Positions 17,000-26,589 are shown, counted from the stretch's first letter. The stretch: 64,000 bases of DNA from Methanolobus psychrotolerans (GCF_002243045.1 NZ_MBKP01000003.1:43908-107907), one strand, 5' to 3'. Program-made: numbers and translations. The notes: generated by a model not told the origin, from the letters alone.

Positions 17000-19900
17000 T
17001 TATTTGAAATTACTTTCCAAAATAGCCAGCTCAGCTTTCATCTTTTCCAGCAGCTCCGGAATTTTTTCATTTTCTAGTTCTACAGCTTTTTCCAGCTCGC
17101 CTGTCAGATCTGCCATGATGGAAAAACCAATATTAAGAGAAGTACCTTTGATGCAGTGTGCACTGCTTCTTACCTTTTCCATATCATTTTGGGAAAATGA
17201 ATCTGTAATATCTTCAAAATTACGGGCAAGGGATGATATTGCCATAAAGATAAGATTATCATACAGTTCTTTATTGCCATTCACACTTCCCATTAATGAA
17301 TCCCCATCAAAATGAACAGGAGGTCCGTTTTCATGACTCCGTTTCACTGGCTCCGGATTTTCCTGTTCAAGCAACCATTTATTTAAAATATGATTAATTG
17401 TATCTGATACTATTGGTTTTGTAACATAATCATCCATTCCTGCCTCAATGCATCGTTCTTTTTCTCCTTTGAAAATACCGGCTGTCAGAGCAATTATGGG
17501 TGTACGTTTATCGTTTCCACTCCCGGTGCTTCTTATCAAAGCAGTTGCATCATACCCGCTAAATTCAGGCATCTGTATGTCCATGAATATTATGTCAGGT
17601 TTATTCTCCCTGTACATCCGGACAGCTTCTTTTCCGTCTTTTGCCTGCAGTATCTTTGCCCCGGGTAACAGGCTGGAAATAATTATCGATGCGAGGATCA
17701 TGTTTGTTTCATTGTCTTCAGCAATGAGGATACTATAATTACGGTTGTTGCTCCCCAGATGTGGAATAGGTAAAATCACTTTTTCATTTAGTTCATTATT
17801 CATGTCCATTTTTCTGGAAGAATTGGATTGACATATTGCATCAAAGAGTTCTGCCTTCCTGACAGGTTTGATAATGCTGGCACAGATACCCAGTTCACTG
17901 TTTTCATCATGCTTTGAGGAGATATCGGTTGAATCGCGCATCAGGATAGCAGGAACTCCCGTAGGCAGTTTGCTTTCCCTGCGCATGTTACGGACCAGTT
18001 CATATCCTCCCATTACAGGCATATAAATATCAGCAATGATAAGGTCGTATTCGGTGTCATTGTTCAGCATATCCAGTGCTTTTGTACCACTTGATGCAAT
18101 ATCAGCTTTAATATCAAATCTTTGCAGCATGTTTTGCAAGATGGAGAGATTGTTGCTGTTATCATCTACAATAAGGACTTTACGAATGGTTTGCAGATCA
18201 TTGATACAACAACTGTCTATCTGTTCACTTTGCTCTGTGGAAAAGGGTACTGTAAAATAGAATCTGCTTCCCTTTCCCTCTTCACTTTCAAGCTCGAGTT
18301 TTGATCCCATTTTCTCCAGCAATTTATTGGAGATGCTCAGACCAAGTCCGGTCCCACCGTATTTACGGGTTATAGTACCGTCTGCCTGTGAGAATGAATC
18401 AAATATCCGGGATATATTCTCCCCTGCGATTCCTATTCCCGTATCCCTTACTGAAAATGTGAATTCCATTTCCTGTAACTTTCCGGCAGTTGAGGAAGCT
18501 TCGACTTTAAGCTCGATCTCTCCGGCTGAGGTGAACTTTATTGCATTACCCAACAGATTTACCAGTACCTGTCTCAATCTTAACCTGTCAGCGACAATAT
18601 AACGTGGCAAGTCAGGGGACATGTTCATCAACAGTTCAAGGCCTTTCTCATGAACTCTGTATTTCAACATATCCGTAATTTGTTCGCACAATTCTACCAG
18701 ATCAATTCTTTCAGTATCAAGTTCCAGTTTGCCAGCCTCTATTTTTGATATGTCAAGTACATCATTGATAAGATCAAGTAATAAACTGGCAGACGTCGAT
18801 ACTGTTTTCATGTAACGAAACTGCTGATCGCTTAGCTCTGATTTCAAAAGCAGATCAGAAAAACCAATAATTCCATTCAGAGGAGTGCGCATTTCGTGGC
18901 TCATATTTGCAAGGAATTCCGATTTGGCCTTGTTGGCAGCGTTTGCTTTTTCTTCGGCTTCTTTGTTCTCATTGATGCTGATATGTGTTCCGTACATGTG
19001 CAAAGGCTTTCCTGTAGGATCATACATGGCTATTCTTCCATGAGCACGAACCCACATCCACCGCTTTTCTTTGTGCCACATCCTGTATTCTGCCATAAAA
19101 AGCTGGTTTTTCCCTTCGATCGTGTCCTGCAATTTCCGGGTGACCAGCCCTGCATCATCAGGATGTATCATTTTGGCCCACACATCAAGGTTATAATGAG
19201 TAAAGTCGCTTGTAGTGTATCCGGTGATCTTTTCCCAGCTATCAAGTCCCTGCAAAGTAATATCGCCAGTTATCAGGTCAAGGTCCCATATTCCGGCACA
19301 TGTTGCTTTTAGTGCCATATCAAGTAGTTCTGTCCTGTTCTGTAACTGTTCCTGGACTATCTTGCGTTCATTGATATCACGGACTACTGCAAGCACCCGC
19401 TCCTCACCGGATATCTCTGTTTTCTTCTGTGAGACCTCTACCCAGAAAGACTCACCGTTCTCTTTTTTTGCCAGCCATTCAAACACATGAGGTCCTTGCT
19501 CAATGGTCCTTTTTGTGTGTTCTATGGCCTCTTTTTCAGTGTAGGGAAAAACATTAGTACACATATCACAGATGCTACCCGACAACACCCTTTCCTTTGT
19601 AGTATAGCCATACATCCTGAGCATGGCATCATTGACATCAAGTATCTTCCTAGTAGTAATATCATGAATGAAAATGGCTTCGTTGGTCGAATTGAATATT
19701 TCCCTATAGTTCTTCTCACTTTTACGCAGGGCTTTCTGGTCACGTACACGCTCAGAAACATCCCGGCATGCACAGAAGACCAATCTCTGGCCGCCACGTA
19801 TCACCTCATTGGAGCTGATCTCCACGTCTATGAATGTACCATCCTTACGAATATGGCGTGTTAAGAAATACTCCTCAGTAGTATGGACATTATGCAGCAT

Positions 19901-21913
19901 GTGTAAGAGTTCACTACGTGTCCATTGCTTGTCCCACTCCCATATATGCAGCTTCATTATTTCTTCGGGAGAGTAACCCAACATTTTTGCAAATTTCTCG
20001 TTTGCTTCGTAGACCTTGCCATTTAGATCAAGAATCACGCCCCCATCCCTGGATTGCTCAATAAGCAGCCGTCTCCATACAGCCTCTTCAGCGAGTTTTT
20101 CTTCAGCCTTTTTGCGCTCAGTCATATCCTGCCCTATCCCAAACAACCTCATACCTTCTTTTGTTTCGATAGGAACTACATTCAGCAGCAATACTTTTTC
20201 TTTGCCATTTACATCATAGAATGTTTCAAGCATCCGTGACTGAAGGAAAGGAATATGTTCTTTCATCTGGCTTCCATTGAATCTTGGCGGGTCATAATCA
20301 CCTGCCTTTTTTCCCCTCAGGGATATTATATCGGTTTCCAAAAAATCAAGAGCTGCATTGTTAGCGTCTACATAATTGCCATGACCATCCACAATAAGTA
20401 TAGGGCTAAGTGTCGCTTCATAAAGAGTACGATACTTTCTCTCGCTTTCCAGCAAGGCTTCCTGTGCAAACTTTTGATCTGTGATGTCATGTATCGTACC
20501 AACGACCGTGTTCCTCTGTGCATTGTATTCTGCAACAGAATGGATGTCCCGGATCTCGCCATCAATAGCCCTCAATATTTTGAATTGGACATCATATGGC
20601 ATTTTTCCTGTTACAAGGCATTTAAGTGCATTGGCAAGCATGCTCCGGTATTGTGGCAGTGGACATTTCTGTATTTCTGCAATGCTGTTATATGTGTCTG
20701 CGACTCCGTATATTTTAAGAGCTTCTTCTGAGGCATGTACAGTACCTTTATTGAGGTCAAATTCCCAGCTGCCCATGTGACCTATTTTTTGTGCGTTGCT
20801 TAACTGGATCTCTCTTTTACGCCGTTTTTCATCCTCATGCTCCCTTTCAAAAGCATCGGTAATTATTCCAGCTGCCACTTTTAAGAGTGATATCTGTTCT
20901 TCAGTCCATACGTTTTTTTTCTCAAGTGTGTCAAATCCCATTAAGCCGATGAATTTCCCGTCCTTTGTCATTGCTATGCTCAAAAGTGACTTTACAGACT
21001 GCAACCCCAGTTCTTTTCTTTCAGCATCGGCATCCTGTGGAAGCTTTTCTGCATCTGGTACATGTATGTGACCGGTTCTTTTGATACATTTTTCAAACCA
21101 GGGAAATTTACTTCGGCTAAAATCATAATTCCTGTTTTTGAGGGGTTCTATTCCCTTAGCACACCACTCATTGGTAATGCCCATTTTCCCCTCATTTTCT
21201 GAAAAAAGGAATATGTAAGCCCTGTCTACACCAAACAATTCGCCGCATGTTTTCAGTGCCTCGTCTACAACTGGTTCAAGTTCCTTGTTGACCAGATTTA
21301 CAAAGCCAGCTGATATCCCAGACACCATCTTCTGGAACCGGAACTGGAATTGCAGCTCTTCTTCTGCTTTTTTGCGTTCCAGCAAAAGACCTACCTGCCG
21401 GGTGTAGATCTCTATTAGCTCTTCGTCTGCAAGATATTCTCCAAAAGGCATAATCAGTACAAAGTAACCCAGATTAACATTGCCCCTGAATATATTGGCA
21501 ATAATTGTTTCTCCTGCATTGAATGTTCTCTCAAGAAGAATTATAGACTTTTCCGGGAATACACCCCTGATCAGATCATGTATAGAAGGGAAACGGGTAA
21601 TATTGTTGCTGATTCTTTTTATAAGGATCGGGTTTGATTCCCATTCTTTGCCAGTAAGTTCAAATCCAAGTATTGCACTGGCTTTCTTTAAGTGGTTATT
21701 AGCTCCTGCAATTGCCATTGTAAAAAAAGAGTTTGTTTTTTCTTCAAACCGGATGAAAGCTGCATATTTTGCTTCTGATATATCCAGGATCCCATCTGTA
21801 ATTCTTTGATAACTTATTTCATGGAATGAATTTTGAAAGAGTTCTTCTGAAGATATTACAAGCTTTTTAAGTTTGATGTTCTCTTCGATTTTCCTTTTCA
21901 TATTCCCTGCCAT
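17000..21913 (-). CDS. Soluble hybrid sensor histidine kinase (2 GAF, about 5 PAS, HisKA, 2 REC, Hpt)
   Basis: The 1637-residue protein has no membrane helix. From the N-terminus: a GAF-like domain (about 20-185), a second GAF (about 200-365), five PAS units beginning near GHMGSWEFDL, TLSPILIVD, SRDGGVILDL, NEAIFIHD and CAGIWDLD, a HisKA dimerisation domain with phospho-His in NMSHEMRTPLNG (about 1006), an HATPase (NAIKFT, DTGIGI, GGTGLGLSI), a first receiver (Asp in IADIYMPVMGG, about 1294), a second receiver (MDIQMPEFSG, about 1445) and an Hpt domain with AHCIKGTS (about 1587). All phosphorelay residues are present, so it can pass phosphate internally and outward. No output regulator lies beside it. 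The start at 21913 (ATG) is preferred to a TTG just upstream. Confidence 0.93.
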   Translation of the reverse strand: MAGNMKRKIEENIKLKKLVISSEELFQNSFHEISYQRITDGILDISEAKYAAFIRFEEKTNSFFTMAIAGANNHLKKASAILGFELTGKEWESNPILIKRISNNITRFPSIHDLIRGVFPEKSIILLERTFNAGETIIANIFRGNVNLGYFVLIMPFGEYLADEELIEIYTRQVGLLLERKKAEEELQFQFRFQKMVSGISAGFVNLVNKELEPVVDEALKTCGELFGVDRAYIFLFSENEGKMGITNEWCAKGIEPLKNRNYDFSRSKFPWFEKCIKRTGHIHVPDAEKLPQDADAERKELGLQSVKSLLSIAMTKDGKFIGLMGFDTLEKKNVWTEEQISLLKVAAGIITDAFEREHEDEKRRKREIQLSNAQKIGHMGSWEFDLNKGTVHASEEALKIYGVADTYNSIAEIQKCPLPQYRSMLANALKCLVTGKMPYDVQFKILRAIDGEIRDIHSVAEYNAQRNTVVGTIHDITDQKFAQEALLESERKYRTLYEATLSPILIVDGHGNYVDANNAALDFLETDIISLRGKKAGDYDPPRFNGSQMKEHIPFLQSRMLETFYDVNGKEKVLLLNVVPIETKEGMRLFGIGQDMTERKKAEEKLAEEAVWRRLLIEQSRDGGVILDLNGKVYEANEKFAKMLGYSPEEIMKLHIWEWDKQWTRSELLHMLHNVHTTEEYFLTRHIRKDGTFIDVEISSNEVIRGGQRLVFCACRDVSERVRDQKALRKSEKNYREIFNSTNEAIFIHDITTRKILDVNDAMLRMYGYTTKERVLSGSICDMCTNVFPYTEKEAIEHTKRTIEQGPHVFEWLAKKENGESFWVEVSQKKTEISGEERVLAVVRDINERKIVQEQLQNRTELLDMALKATCAGIWDLDLITGDITLQGLDSWEKITGYTTSDFTHYNLDVWAKMIHPDDAGLVTRKLQDTIEGKNQLFMAEYRMWHKEKRWMWVRAHGRIAMYDPTGKPLHMYGTHISINENKEAEEKANAANKAKSEFLANMSHEMRTPLNGIIGFSDLLLKSELSDQQFRYMKTVSTSASLLLDLINDVLDISKIEAGKLELDTERIDLVELCEQITDMLKYRVHEKGLELLMNMSPDLPRYIVADRLRLRQVLVNLLGNAIKFTSAGEIELKVEASSTAGKLQEMEFTFSVRDTGIGIAGENISRIFDSFSQADGTITRKYGGTGLGLSISNKLLEKMGSKLELESEEGKGSRFYFTVPFSTEQSEQIDSCCINDLQTIRKVLIVDDNSNNLSILQNMLQRFDIKADIASSGTKALDMLNNDTEYDLIIADIYMPVMGGYELVRNMRRESKLPTGVPAILMRDSTDISSKHDENSELGICASIIKPVRKAELFDAICQSNSSRKMDMNNELNEKVILPIPHLGSNNRNYSILIAEDNETNMILASIIISSLLPGAKILQAKDGKEAVRMYRENKPDIIFMDIQMPEFSGYDATALIRSTGSGNDKRTPIIALTAGIFKGEKERCIEAGMDDYVTKPIVSDTINHILNKWLLEQENPEPVKRSHENGPPVHFDGDSLMGSVNGNKELYDNLIFMAISSLARNFEDITDSFSQNDMEKVRSSAHCIKGTSLNIGFSIMADLTGELEKAVELENEKIPELLEKMKAELAILESNFK

Positions 21914-22239
21914 CAAGTAGATAATTTATAGTTCTGTAAGGGATGCCGTTACACAGTTAATTGTGTGTCTGTCCCTATAGATTAGTGTACACTGATTAAT
22001 GTATCTTCAATGAACTGTATATTATATGTATATTTGTATAACTTCTGTGATATTGTTCAGGAAATCATATTGTTCATAATAGAAATAGTTTGACCTGCAT
22101 TCCAATAGATATGTTCGTTTGGGCCTATTGCAATAATGCCAGCATTTCTAAGAGGAAAACATAACTTGATCTATTAATTTTTCTTGTAGTTGACCAAAGG
22201 AACACCATATTTATATAATTTTGATTAGTATATTAGTGC
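21914..22239. other. Divergent intergenic region; TATA box for the DUF457 gene
   Basis: ATATTTATATAATTT at 22207-22221 lies about 25 bases before the ATG at 22240, with no Shine-Dalgarno motif, so that gene is probably leaderless. Upstream of the histidine kinase the minus strand has AT-rich blocks (near 22018-22045). No other feature seen. Confidence 0.5.
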
Positions 22240-22824
22240 ATGCCTTACCCCGCGTTCCATCTTGCCTTCTTTATGTTCTGCATATCCCTTGTTGGAATCT
22301 TTGCCATTGCAGGAAGTGGTTTTCGCAGGGAAATACGGTTCAAGGATGTAAAACACCTGAGCCTTTTGTTTGTTGTCGGCAGTGTGGGTTCGGTATTTCC
22401 AGACGTGCCGGCAGTATGGAACTATATACTTTACGGTAACCTGCATCACACAATGATAGGCACAGTTCCCACACATTCCTTATTTTTTGGCCTGGTGGCA
22501 TTCATACTGACCTTAGCACTTGGCTATCTAATATACAGGAATATCTCAAAAGCATCTTCCCTGGGAATCTTCGCAGAAGCGGCCTTCTTGTCACATCTGC
22601 TTCTGGATGACATAGCTGATGGAGGTCTTACTTACCTGTACCCGGTGTACAACGAACCGTTAAGCATATTTGTCTTCATGAATGTCAAGCTCTCCGGCGT
22701 GAACTTCTTCTATTACAACTTCGCATGTTTTGTGTCGGTGTTCTTCATCTTCTGTGTGATGTTCATGGCATTGCTTGCATTGAAGGACCTTGGATTTGGT
22801 TTCAAGTATGAACCGCTTGATTAA
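22240..22824 (+). CDS. DUF457/YdjM-like membrane-bound hydrolase
   Basis: The 194-residue protein has about five membrane helices and scattered His/Asp residues of the YdjM/LexA-inducible family: His in YPAFHLAF, SVFPDVP (PD motif), TVPTHSLFFG and SHLLLDDIADGG (H...D). These motifs are believed to form a metal site facing the membrane in this family; the reaction is unknown. A second, longer member lies at 61336-62382. It is leaderless by its promoter position and stands before the metalloid cluster, with no sign of joint transcription. Confidence 0.82.
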   Translation: MPYPAFHLAFFMFCISLVGIFAIAGSGFRREIRFKDVKHLSLLFVVGSVGSVFPDVPAVWNYILYGNLHHTMIGTVPTHSLFFGLVAFILTLALGYLIYRNISKASSLGIFAEAAFLSHLLLDDIADGGLTYLYPVYNEPLSIFVFMNVKLSGVNFFYYNFACFVSVFFIFCVMFMALLALKDLGFGFKYEPLD

Positions 22825-22928
22825 AGTTTTTTATACAGATTACGACTTTATAGAAACCCTACCATTAACGAACTTTGGGACATGTGAAAAGAATAAGTTC
22901 AGTATACTGTCCTTATGCATCATCATTA

Positions 22929-23171
22929 TTAGTGGAGTACATACTCCTTCCCCAGTTCCGTAAGACTGTATGTTATCCATGAAGCTTCCCTGCTCCCTTT
23001 GATCAGATTGTTATCAGCCAGTACTGAAAGGTGATAAGAAAGCTTTGAGGGAGAAGTTTTAGTTATTTTCTGTATGACACATGCACAAAGAGGTTGTATG
23101 GATAGGATATTCAATATCTTTAATCTGAGTGGAGATGAGAGTGCATCATATATCCTGCTTTGCCTGACCAC
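22929..23171 (-). CDS. ArsR-family winged-helix repressor, 80 aa
   Basis: The small protein is a single winged helix: DALSSPLRLKILNIL (start of the DNA-binding fold), then PLCACVIQKI with a CxC on the first helix like the metalloid sensor ELCVCDL motif of ArsR/SmtB, a recognition helix (SPSKLSYHLSVLADNNLI) and a beta-wing (GSREASWITYSL). It probably senses As(III) or Sb(III) through the CxC pair. The start is GTG at 23171. It lies upstream of and divergent from the permease unit, with the DUF6951-like gene between, so it is a candidate repressor of that promoter. Confidence 0.88.
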   Translation of the reverse strand: MVRQSRIYDALSSPLRLKILNILSIQPLCACVIQKITKTSPSKLSYHLSVLADNNLIKGSREASWITYSLTELGKEYVLH

Positions 23172-23311
23172 CTTATTTTCATCCGGCAGTCTTTAAATGA
23201 TTATATCTATCCCGCCGATTATCTCTATTTCCTTTGATATCTGTTCCGGGATTTTCATATTTCTCCTTAGATCAAACCTCGTTTTGTCTTTACTGCGCCA
23301 AAAACATTAAG

Positions 23312-23626
23312 CTATTTAAAATCTATACTAATGTTCCCATATTTCTTCGCCAGGGACTCTGATAACATACCTATTTCCATCCTGCATACGTGTAAGACCC
23401 CACATGGCACAAGACAATTGGATGAACATTTCATTTCCTGTGCTTTAGATATGACATAATTGTCCTTGATGTCAAGCGTCTGATCCATGGGTATTTCCAT
23501 ATGAGACATCTTTTTTATCTTCTCACAATCAGTTTCAATATCAATAATGATATTTTTCCCATCTCGTTTACCATGTACATGATGTACAAAGCCGCATATA
23601 TTCGAATTTATAGTTACATCTGTCAT
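23312..23626 (-). CDS. Cys-rich small protein, DUF6951-like
   Basis: The ATG at 23626 is preferred to a TTG at 23638. The sequence NSNICGFVHHVHG, followed by a CEKIKKM element and a CSSNCLVPCGVLHVCRMEIG segment, gives six Cys in two groups and matches my memory of the DUF6951 family found beside permeases in methanogens; no search confirms it. The Cys groups suggest metal or Fe-S binding. It is transcribed divergently from the permease gene, with a shared 125-base promoter region that contains the operator-like palindromes, so the same regulator may control it. Confidence 0.72.
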   Translation of the reverse strand: MTDVTINSNICGFVHHVHGKRDGKNIIIDIETDCEKIKKMSHMEIPMDQTLDIKDNYVISKAQEMKCSSNCLVPCGVLHVCRMEIGMLSESLAKKYGNISIDFK

Positions 23627-23680
23627 ACTGATTCTCAATTTTTTGATTTTGAGGGTTACATAAATTCAATGTCAGTTCCT

Positions 23681-23747
23681 ATATATAAGCATTTCAATTA
23701 TTTTTGAAATACAAAGTCTTAAATAGAATGCTTCAAATATATTTGAA
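23681..23747 (+). promoter_or_regulatory. Permease promoter with two ArsR-type operator palindromes
   Basis: A TATA box (ATATATAAG, 23681-23689) is followed directly by ATTTCAA-N6-TTGAAAT (23691-23710) and, 21 bases further, by TTCAAATATATTTGAA (23732-23747), which also reads TTCAA-N6-TTGAA. The first palindrome would cover the transcription start, so bound repressor would block initiation. The same geometry recurs at 26961-26980. Confidence 0.65.
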
Positions 23748-23751
23748 ACAC

Positions 23752-24792
23752 ATGACTCAAGATTATCTGTTCCATCTAATAAATGTCGGATTGCAATCTG
23801 TCCAGGAATATCTGGCGTTGCATGTATTGCTATGCCTGGTTCCGGCCTTTTTCCTGGCTGGTGCTATCGCATCACTCTTCTCAAAGGAATCCGTACTCAA
23901 ATACTTCGGTGCTGATGCACCAAAGTACATTTCTTACTCCGTAGCAGCGGTTTCTGGTTGCCTGCTTGCGGTATGCAGTTGCACAGTGCTTCCATTGTTC
24001 GCAGGAATCTACAAAAGGGGGGCTGGAATAGGACCAGCCACCACATTCCTGTTCTCTGCACCAGCCATCAATATCCTGGCTATTGTCTATACAGCAAAGA
24101 TCCTGGGATATGATATTGGGGTCGCCAGGGCAATAGCAGCGATTGTGCTATCGATAGTTATCGGACTGATAATGGCAGTGCTATATGAAAGAAGGACAGG
24201 TGAGCATAAAGGGATCAAGACGTTCAACGGCGAGGAGCACTCCCATACGGCCCATATTTTCCTGCTGCTACTGGCAATACTTGTCATCCCTGAGATCATA
24301 CAATCATGGACCTATCTGGCTCTAGTGGAGATCCCTCTCATAGCTGCTACTGTATACCTGTCCTTTAAGTGGTACACCAAAGAAGAAAGGGCAAGCTGGA
24401 TGCAGGAAACATGGTTCCTTGTTAAAATGATAGCTCCTCTGTTGCTCATAGGCGTTTTCTTCGCAGGTATCATTGTAGAGCTGCTTCCTTCCGAGATCGT
24501 GGTAAAATACGTTGGTGGTGGCAATTTCATGTCGTACTTTATTGCTTCTATAGCTGCTGCACTAATGTATTTCTCCACGCTCACAGAAGTCCCTATAATC
24601 AGTGCTCTTACTATCCTTGGAATGGCTAAAGGCCCCGCTCTCTCTATGCTACTCGCCGGCCCAGCATTGAGTCTTCCCAGCATGATAGTGATCAGCAGGG
24701 TTATGGGCATTCAAAAAGGACTTTCGTATATTGTGCTGGTAGTCATAATGGCAATGATCTCTGGATTCACATTCGACTACTATATACTGTAA
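23752..24792 (+). CDS. COG0701-family permease (ArsP-like)
   Basis: The protein of about 346 residues has eight or more membrane helices and the family's conserved loop AVCSCTVLPLFAGIYKRGAG followed by PATTFLFSAPAINILAI, repeated in the second half as STLTEVPIISALTILGMAKGPALSMLLAGPALSLPSM. Members include ArsP, an exporter of trivalent organoarsenicals, and proteins for other thiols or metals. Start: the ATG at 23752 lies just past the second operator-like palindrome; in-frame ATG 23728 and TTG 23704 are alternatives. It heads a unit with the phosphoesterase, thioredoxin-like and DGC genes, 19-50 bases apart. Regulation by ArsR through the palindromes is likely; substrate is inference. Confidence 0.87.
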   Translation: MTQDYLFHLINVGLQSVQEYLALHVLLCLVPAFFLAGAIASLFSKESVLKYFGADAPKYISYSVAAVSGCLLAVCSCTVLPLFAGIYKRGAGIGPATTFLFSAPAINILAIVYTAKILGYDIGVARAIAAIVLSIVIGLIMAVLYERRTGEHKGIKTFNGEEHSHTAHIFLLLLAILVIPEIIQSWTYLALVEIPLIAATVYLSFKWYTKEERASWMQETWFLVKMIAPLLLIGVFFAGIIVELLPSEIVVKYVGGGNFMSYFIASIAAALMYFSTLTEVPIISALTILGMAKGPALSMLLAGPALSLPSMIVISRVMGIQKGLSYIVLVVIMAMISGFTFDYYIL

Positions 24793-24811
24793 GCTAAAAA
24801 AGGTGTAATAC

Positions 24812-25501
24812 ATGAAGTTATTGATAATTTCAGATATACACGGAAACAAGGAGGCACTCGACGCTGTTATGACTGTACCCCATGATGATGTCATCTGCCT
24901 CGGAGATCTTGTGGACTATGGGCCGTCACCCGGCGAATGTATCGATCTGCTCAGGGAGCAGGACATACCAACCCTTAGGGGAAATCATGATAATGCAGTA
25001 GCTTTTGGAATGGAATGTGGTTGTGGTTATGAGTACAAACATCTCTCTCTGGCAACCCGGGATTACACTGTGAACATCTTAAATGATATACAGATAGACT
25101 TCCTTCGAAAACTTCCCATGAATATTGAAAGGACAGAGAACGGGAAGAAACTCTACTTCACACATGGCAGTCCCCTGTCCTTCTATGATTACATCAAACC
25201 GGATACACCGGAAGAAACAATAATGGAGTACATAAAAGGTGTTGATGCTGAGTTCATATTCATAGGTCATTCCCATCTTCCCTTTGTTCACAAAGTGGAA
25301 GGAGTAACTCTTGTGAATCCGGGTTCTGTGGGTCAGCCCAGAGATGGTGACGTCCATGCAAGCTGTGCTGTTTTTGATACGGCAACATTACAGATTGAGC
25401 TAATCAGGGTTGAGTATGATATGGAGATGGTCTTTGAAAAGATAAGAAAGAACATGCCTAATTCGAACGAACTGATCTCTATACTGAAAAGAGGAAAATG
25501 A
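24812..25501 (+). CDS. Metallophosphoesterase (YfcE/MJ0936-like)
   Basis: AAAGGTG precedes the ATG. All five metal motifs of calcineurin-like phosphoesterases are present: SDIHGN (9-14 region), GDLVDYGPSP, RGNHDNA, THGSP and GHSHLP. The 229-residue length fits archaeal phosphodiesterases. Members hydrolyse phosphodiesters with two metal ions; the natural substrate is unknown. It sits between the permease and the thioredoxin-like gene in the same direction, 19 bases after the permease, so it is very likely in the operon; its role in metalloid response is not evident. Confidence 0.9.
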   Translation: MKLLIISDIHGNKEALDAVMTVPHDDVICLGDLVDYGPSPGECIDLLREQDIPTLRGNHDNAVAFGMECGCGYEYKHLSLATRDYTVNILNDIQIDFLRKLPMNIERTENGKKLYFTHGSPLSFYDYIKPDTPEETIMEYIKGVDAEFIFIGHSHLPFVHKVEGVTLVNPGSVGQPRDGDVHASCAVFDTATLQIELIRVEYDMEMVFEKIRKNMPNSNELISILKRGK

Positions 25502-25551
25502 CATTAACTACTTAGCATTCATAAAATGCGTTTTGAAATAAAGGTGATAAA

Positions 25552-25782
25552 ATGAAAATTGAAATTCTTGGAACAGGTTGTGCAAAGTGCAAGAAGACAA
25601 AAGAAATAGTTGAGCAGGCAGTTGCTGAACTTGGTATCGATGCAGAAGTGGTAAAAGTCGAGGATATAAATGCTGCATTGGATTATGGAGTAATGATCAC
25701 ACCAGCAGTTGTTATCGATGGTGATGTAAAGATCGCAGGGAAGATCCCAACGATCGAGAAAGTAAAGGAATGGTTATCATAA
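25552..25782 (+). CDS. Small thioredoxin-like redox protein, 76 aa
   Basis: AAAGGTGATAAA precedes the ATG. MKIEILGTGCAKCKKTKEIV has the CxxC (Cys 10 and 13) of the short archaeal thioredoxin/redox-active disulfide protein 2 group, with the cis-Pro loop at ITPAVVIDGDVKIAG. At 76 residues it is the minimal thioredoxin fold. Members with COG0701 permeases may deliver electrons or bind metal or metalloid via the CxxC. The gene is separated from its neighbours by 50 and 23 bases, consistent with one operon. Confidence 0.9.
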   Translation: MKIEILGTGCAKCKKTKEIVEQAVAELGIDAEVVKVEDINAALDYGVMITPAVVIDGDVKIAGKIPTIEKVKEWLS

Positions 25783-25805
25783 GTCTCAAAATTAGGGGGA
25801 TATAC

Positions 25806-26204
25806 ATGGCAGAAGAACTGAAAATGGCAGAAGAAGTAAAATGTGCATGTGAAGCAGCAATCATTGGATTATATGCATGTGCCGGTGGCTCCAATGTGGG
25901 ACAGATGGCAAACAAGGTGGCAGTTGAGCTTACTAAACAGGGAAAAGGAAAGATCATGTGTACCGTCGGGATCGGAGGCGCTGTCTCTGGTATCCTTAAG
26001 AGCACTGAGGGAACCGATGAGATTGTTGCTATCGATGGTTGTCCCCTGATCTGTGCGAAGAAATCACTGGAACGCGCAGGTTTCACCGTAGATAAGAGCA
26101 TAGTCATAACCGAGCTTGGTATGAAAAAGGGTGGAAGCCTGGACCTGGAAGAGAGTGAGGTAAATGAGATGATGAACAAAGTGGAGAGTACTTTAGATAA
26201 TTGA
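25806..26204 (+). CDS. DGC-domain putative zinc-binding protein, 132 aa
   Basis: The ATG at 25806 is preceded by AGGGGGAT; an in-frame ATG at 25770 overlaps the thioredoxin-like gene and is less likely. The sequence has CACEAAIIGLYACAGGSNVGQ, GKGKIMCTVGIGGAV, VAIDGCPLICAKKSLE and VITELGMKKG, the Cys pattern of the DGC domain, named for Asp-Gly-Cys. Members are thought to bind zinc or another soft metal. It often sits beside thioredoxin-like proteins and COG0701 permeases in methanogens (from memory). Function in metalloid handling is inferred from context. Confidence 0.85.
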   Translation: MAEELKMAEEVKCACEAAIIGLYACAGGSNVGQMANKVAVELTKQGKGKIMCTVGIGGAVSGILKSTEGTDEIVAIDGCPLICAKKSLERAGFTVDKSIVITELGMKKGGSLDLEESEVNEMMNKVESTLDN

Positions 26205-26246
26205 AACCGAAATGAATGAAAACCAATCTAATATGGGTGTATGTGC

Positions 26247-26551
26247 ATGACCGCAACAGACTCGGTAAATAGCTCCATCGATACTAACAACTGGCCAGTA
26301 ACTAATGGTGATTATATTATAGGGGATCCTGATTCACCGGTTGCGGTCGCGACACTTGCTTCTGAATATGAAAAACTGGGCTTGCAGAACGATGCTATCT
26401 GTGGCAAATGTTTCACAGAGAATTTTGGGATATAGAAAATAATTGTCAACGTACTTTCAAATCCGCGAATAAGCTGCCAGTACTTGGTATCATAGCCCAT
26501 ACACTGTTGTGGGTCAGAAAAGAATGGGTATGCGAAGATGAGGTCTGTTGA
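26247..26551 (+). pseudogene. Decayed MtrA-like methyltransferase subunit
   Basis: The frame begins NNWPVTNGDYIIGDPDSPVA, then TLASEYEK and CGKCFTENFGI, clearly related to the N-terminus of MtrA, the corrinoid subunit of methyl-H4MPT:coenzyme M methyltransferase, and to its MtxA paralogue. A TAG replaces the expected Glu codon of GIEK; after it KIIVNVLSNPRI continues the family pattern, and then a frameshift near 26471 moves the rest (PVLGIIAHTLLW) to another frame. About half the usual length remains and the membrane and cobalt-ligand parts are gone. It follows the DGC gene by 42 bases in the same direction, so an intact copy was probably once in this operon. Confidence 0.8.
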
Positions 26552-26589
26552 TATTATGACCAGAACTGAGAGTGGAGAAAAGACAGAGA

